DNA from: a virus
Length of the DNA stretch: 34,286 bases
Strand: one strand, 5' to 3'
Virus record (IMG/VR): IMGVR_UViG_3300021067_000014
Coordinates: 1 to 34,286 of that record
Both the position numbers and the translations under genes were made by a program. Shown here piece after piece: positions 34,249 to 34,286 of this stretch (position 1 is the first letter of the stretch; every line of letters begins with the position of its first letter). The notes below the pieces were generated by a model. That model searched no databases and was not told the origin of the DNA. It saw nothing but the letters and a program-made list of their open reading frames with translations.

Positions 34249-34286
34249 GGGGAGAGATACCCTCATTTCTCTCCCCTTTGCTTTAA
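34249..34286 (+). terminator. Rho-independent terminator at the right edge
   Basis: GGGGAGAGA (34249-34257) pairs with TCTCTCCCC (34268-34276), 9 bp, loop of 10 bases, followed by TTTGCTTTAA. It closes the head-decoration transcript just before the window ends. In a circular genome it lies between that gene and the adaptor gene at the left edge. Confidence 0.8.

Noticed and set aside
1-34286. CRISPR array, retron or reverse-transcriptase diversity element
   Set aside because: No regularly spaced long repeats and no reverse transcriptase motif (YxDD) seen; the only long exact direct repeat noticed is the 28-bp pair.

Overview
The window is almost certainly a near-complete, circularly permuted genome of a small tailed phage with a short, podovirus-type tail. 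The packaging and head genes (small terminase, large terminase, portal, scaffold, major capsid protein) occupy the right end. The next protein in such a pathway, the head-tail adaptor, is the first gene at the left edge and lacks only its first codons. No tape-measure, tail-tube or sheath gene is visible. Instead there are a gp10-like tail protein and three large Ala/Gln-rich proteins that look like ejection (internal virion) proteins, as in P22-like phages. A tyrosine recombinase suggests a temperate life style. No host gene is present. Lipobox lipoproteins and a peptidase-type endolysin fit a Gram-negative host, but the genus cannot be read from the sequence.

Layout. 1-14509 (+) is the late operon: adaptor, tail proteins, a GNAT acetyltransferase, ejection proteins, a one-TM lysis-type protein, an M15 endolysin, a set of secreted or membrane proteins including a papain-family (C1) lipoprotein, and two virion-surface-type proteins. 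It ends at a strong terminator (14540-14578). 14577-17969 (-) is a cluster of small early or accessory genes chained by 4-base GTGA/ATGA overlaps and headed by a ribbon-helix-helix regulator with a probable operator. Two tiny + strand ORFs and a terminator are embedded there. 18066-20133 (+) carries a Rad52/Sak-like annealing protein, the integrase, and an RNA polymerase alpha-CTD-like gene bracketed by a 28-bp exact direct repeat. 20158-21260 (-) is a second small operon with a lipoprotein and a winged-helix protein. On its opposite strand lies an ORF that copies the N-terminus of this phage's own portal protein. 21261-22164 is rich in inverted repeats and contains about 370 nt of apparently noncoding, hairpin-dense sequence that may be a structured RNA. 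22165-25404 (+) holds early genes: small zinc-binding and helical proteins, a MerR-like protein, replication-initiator and helicase-loader candidates, a Dam methylase and a VRR-NUC nuclease. Iteron-like repeats, a terminator and a promoter follow (25406-25711). 25718-34240 (+) holds packaging and head genes, with the major capsid gene bounded by its own promoter and terminator.

How it works together. No DNA polymerase, primase or helicase is encoded, so the phage probably recruits the host replisome through the initiator/loader pair. The late genes read as one unit across the artificial window ends (small terminase through to 14509). The most unusual items are the portal-mimic ORF, the repeat-flanked alpha-CTD cassette, the structured region near 21.8-22.15 kb, the papain-like lipoprotein, and the modular gene junctions of the minus-strand cluster.
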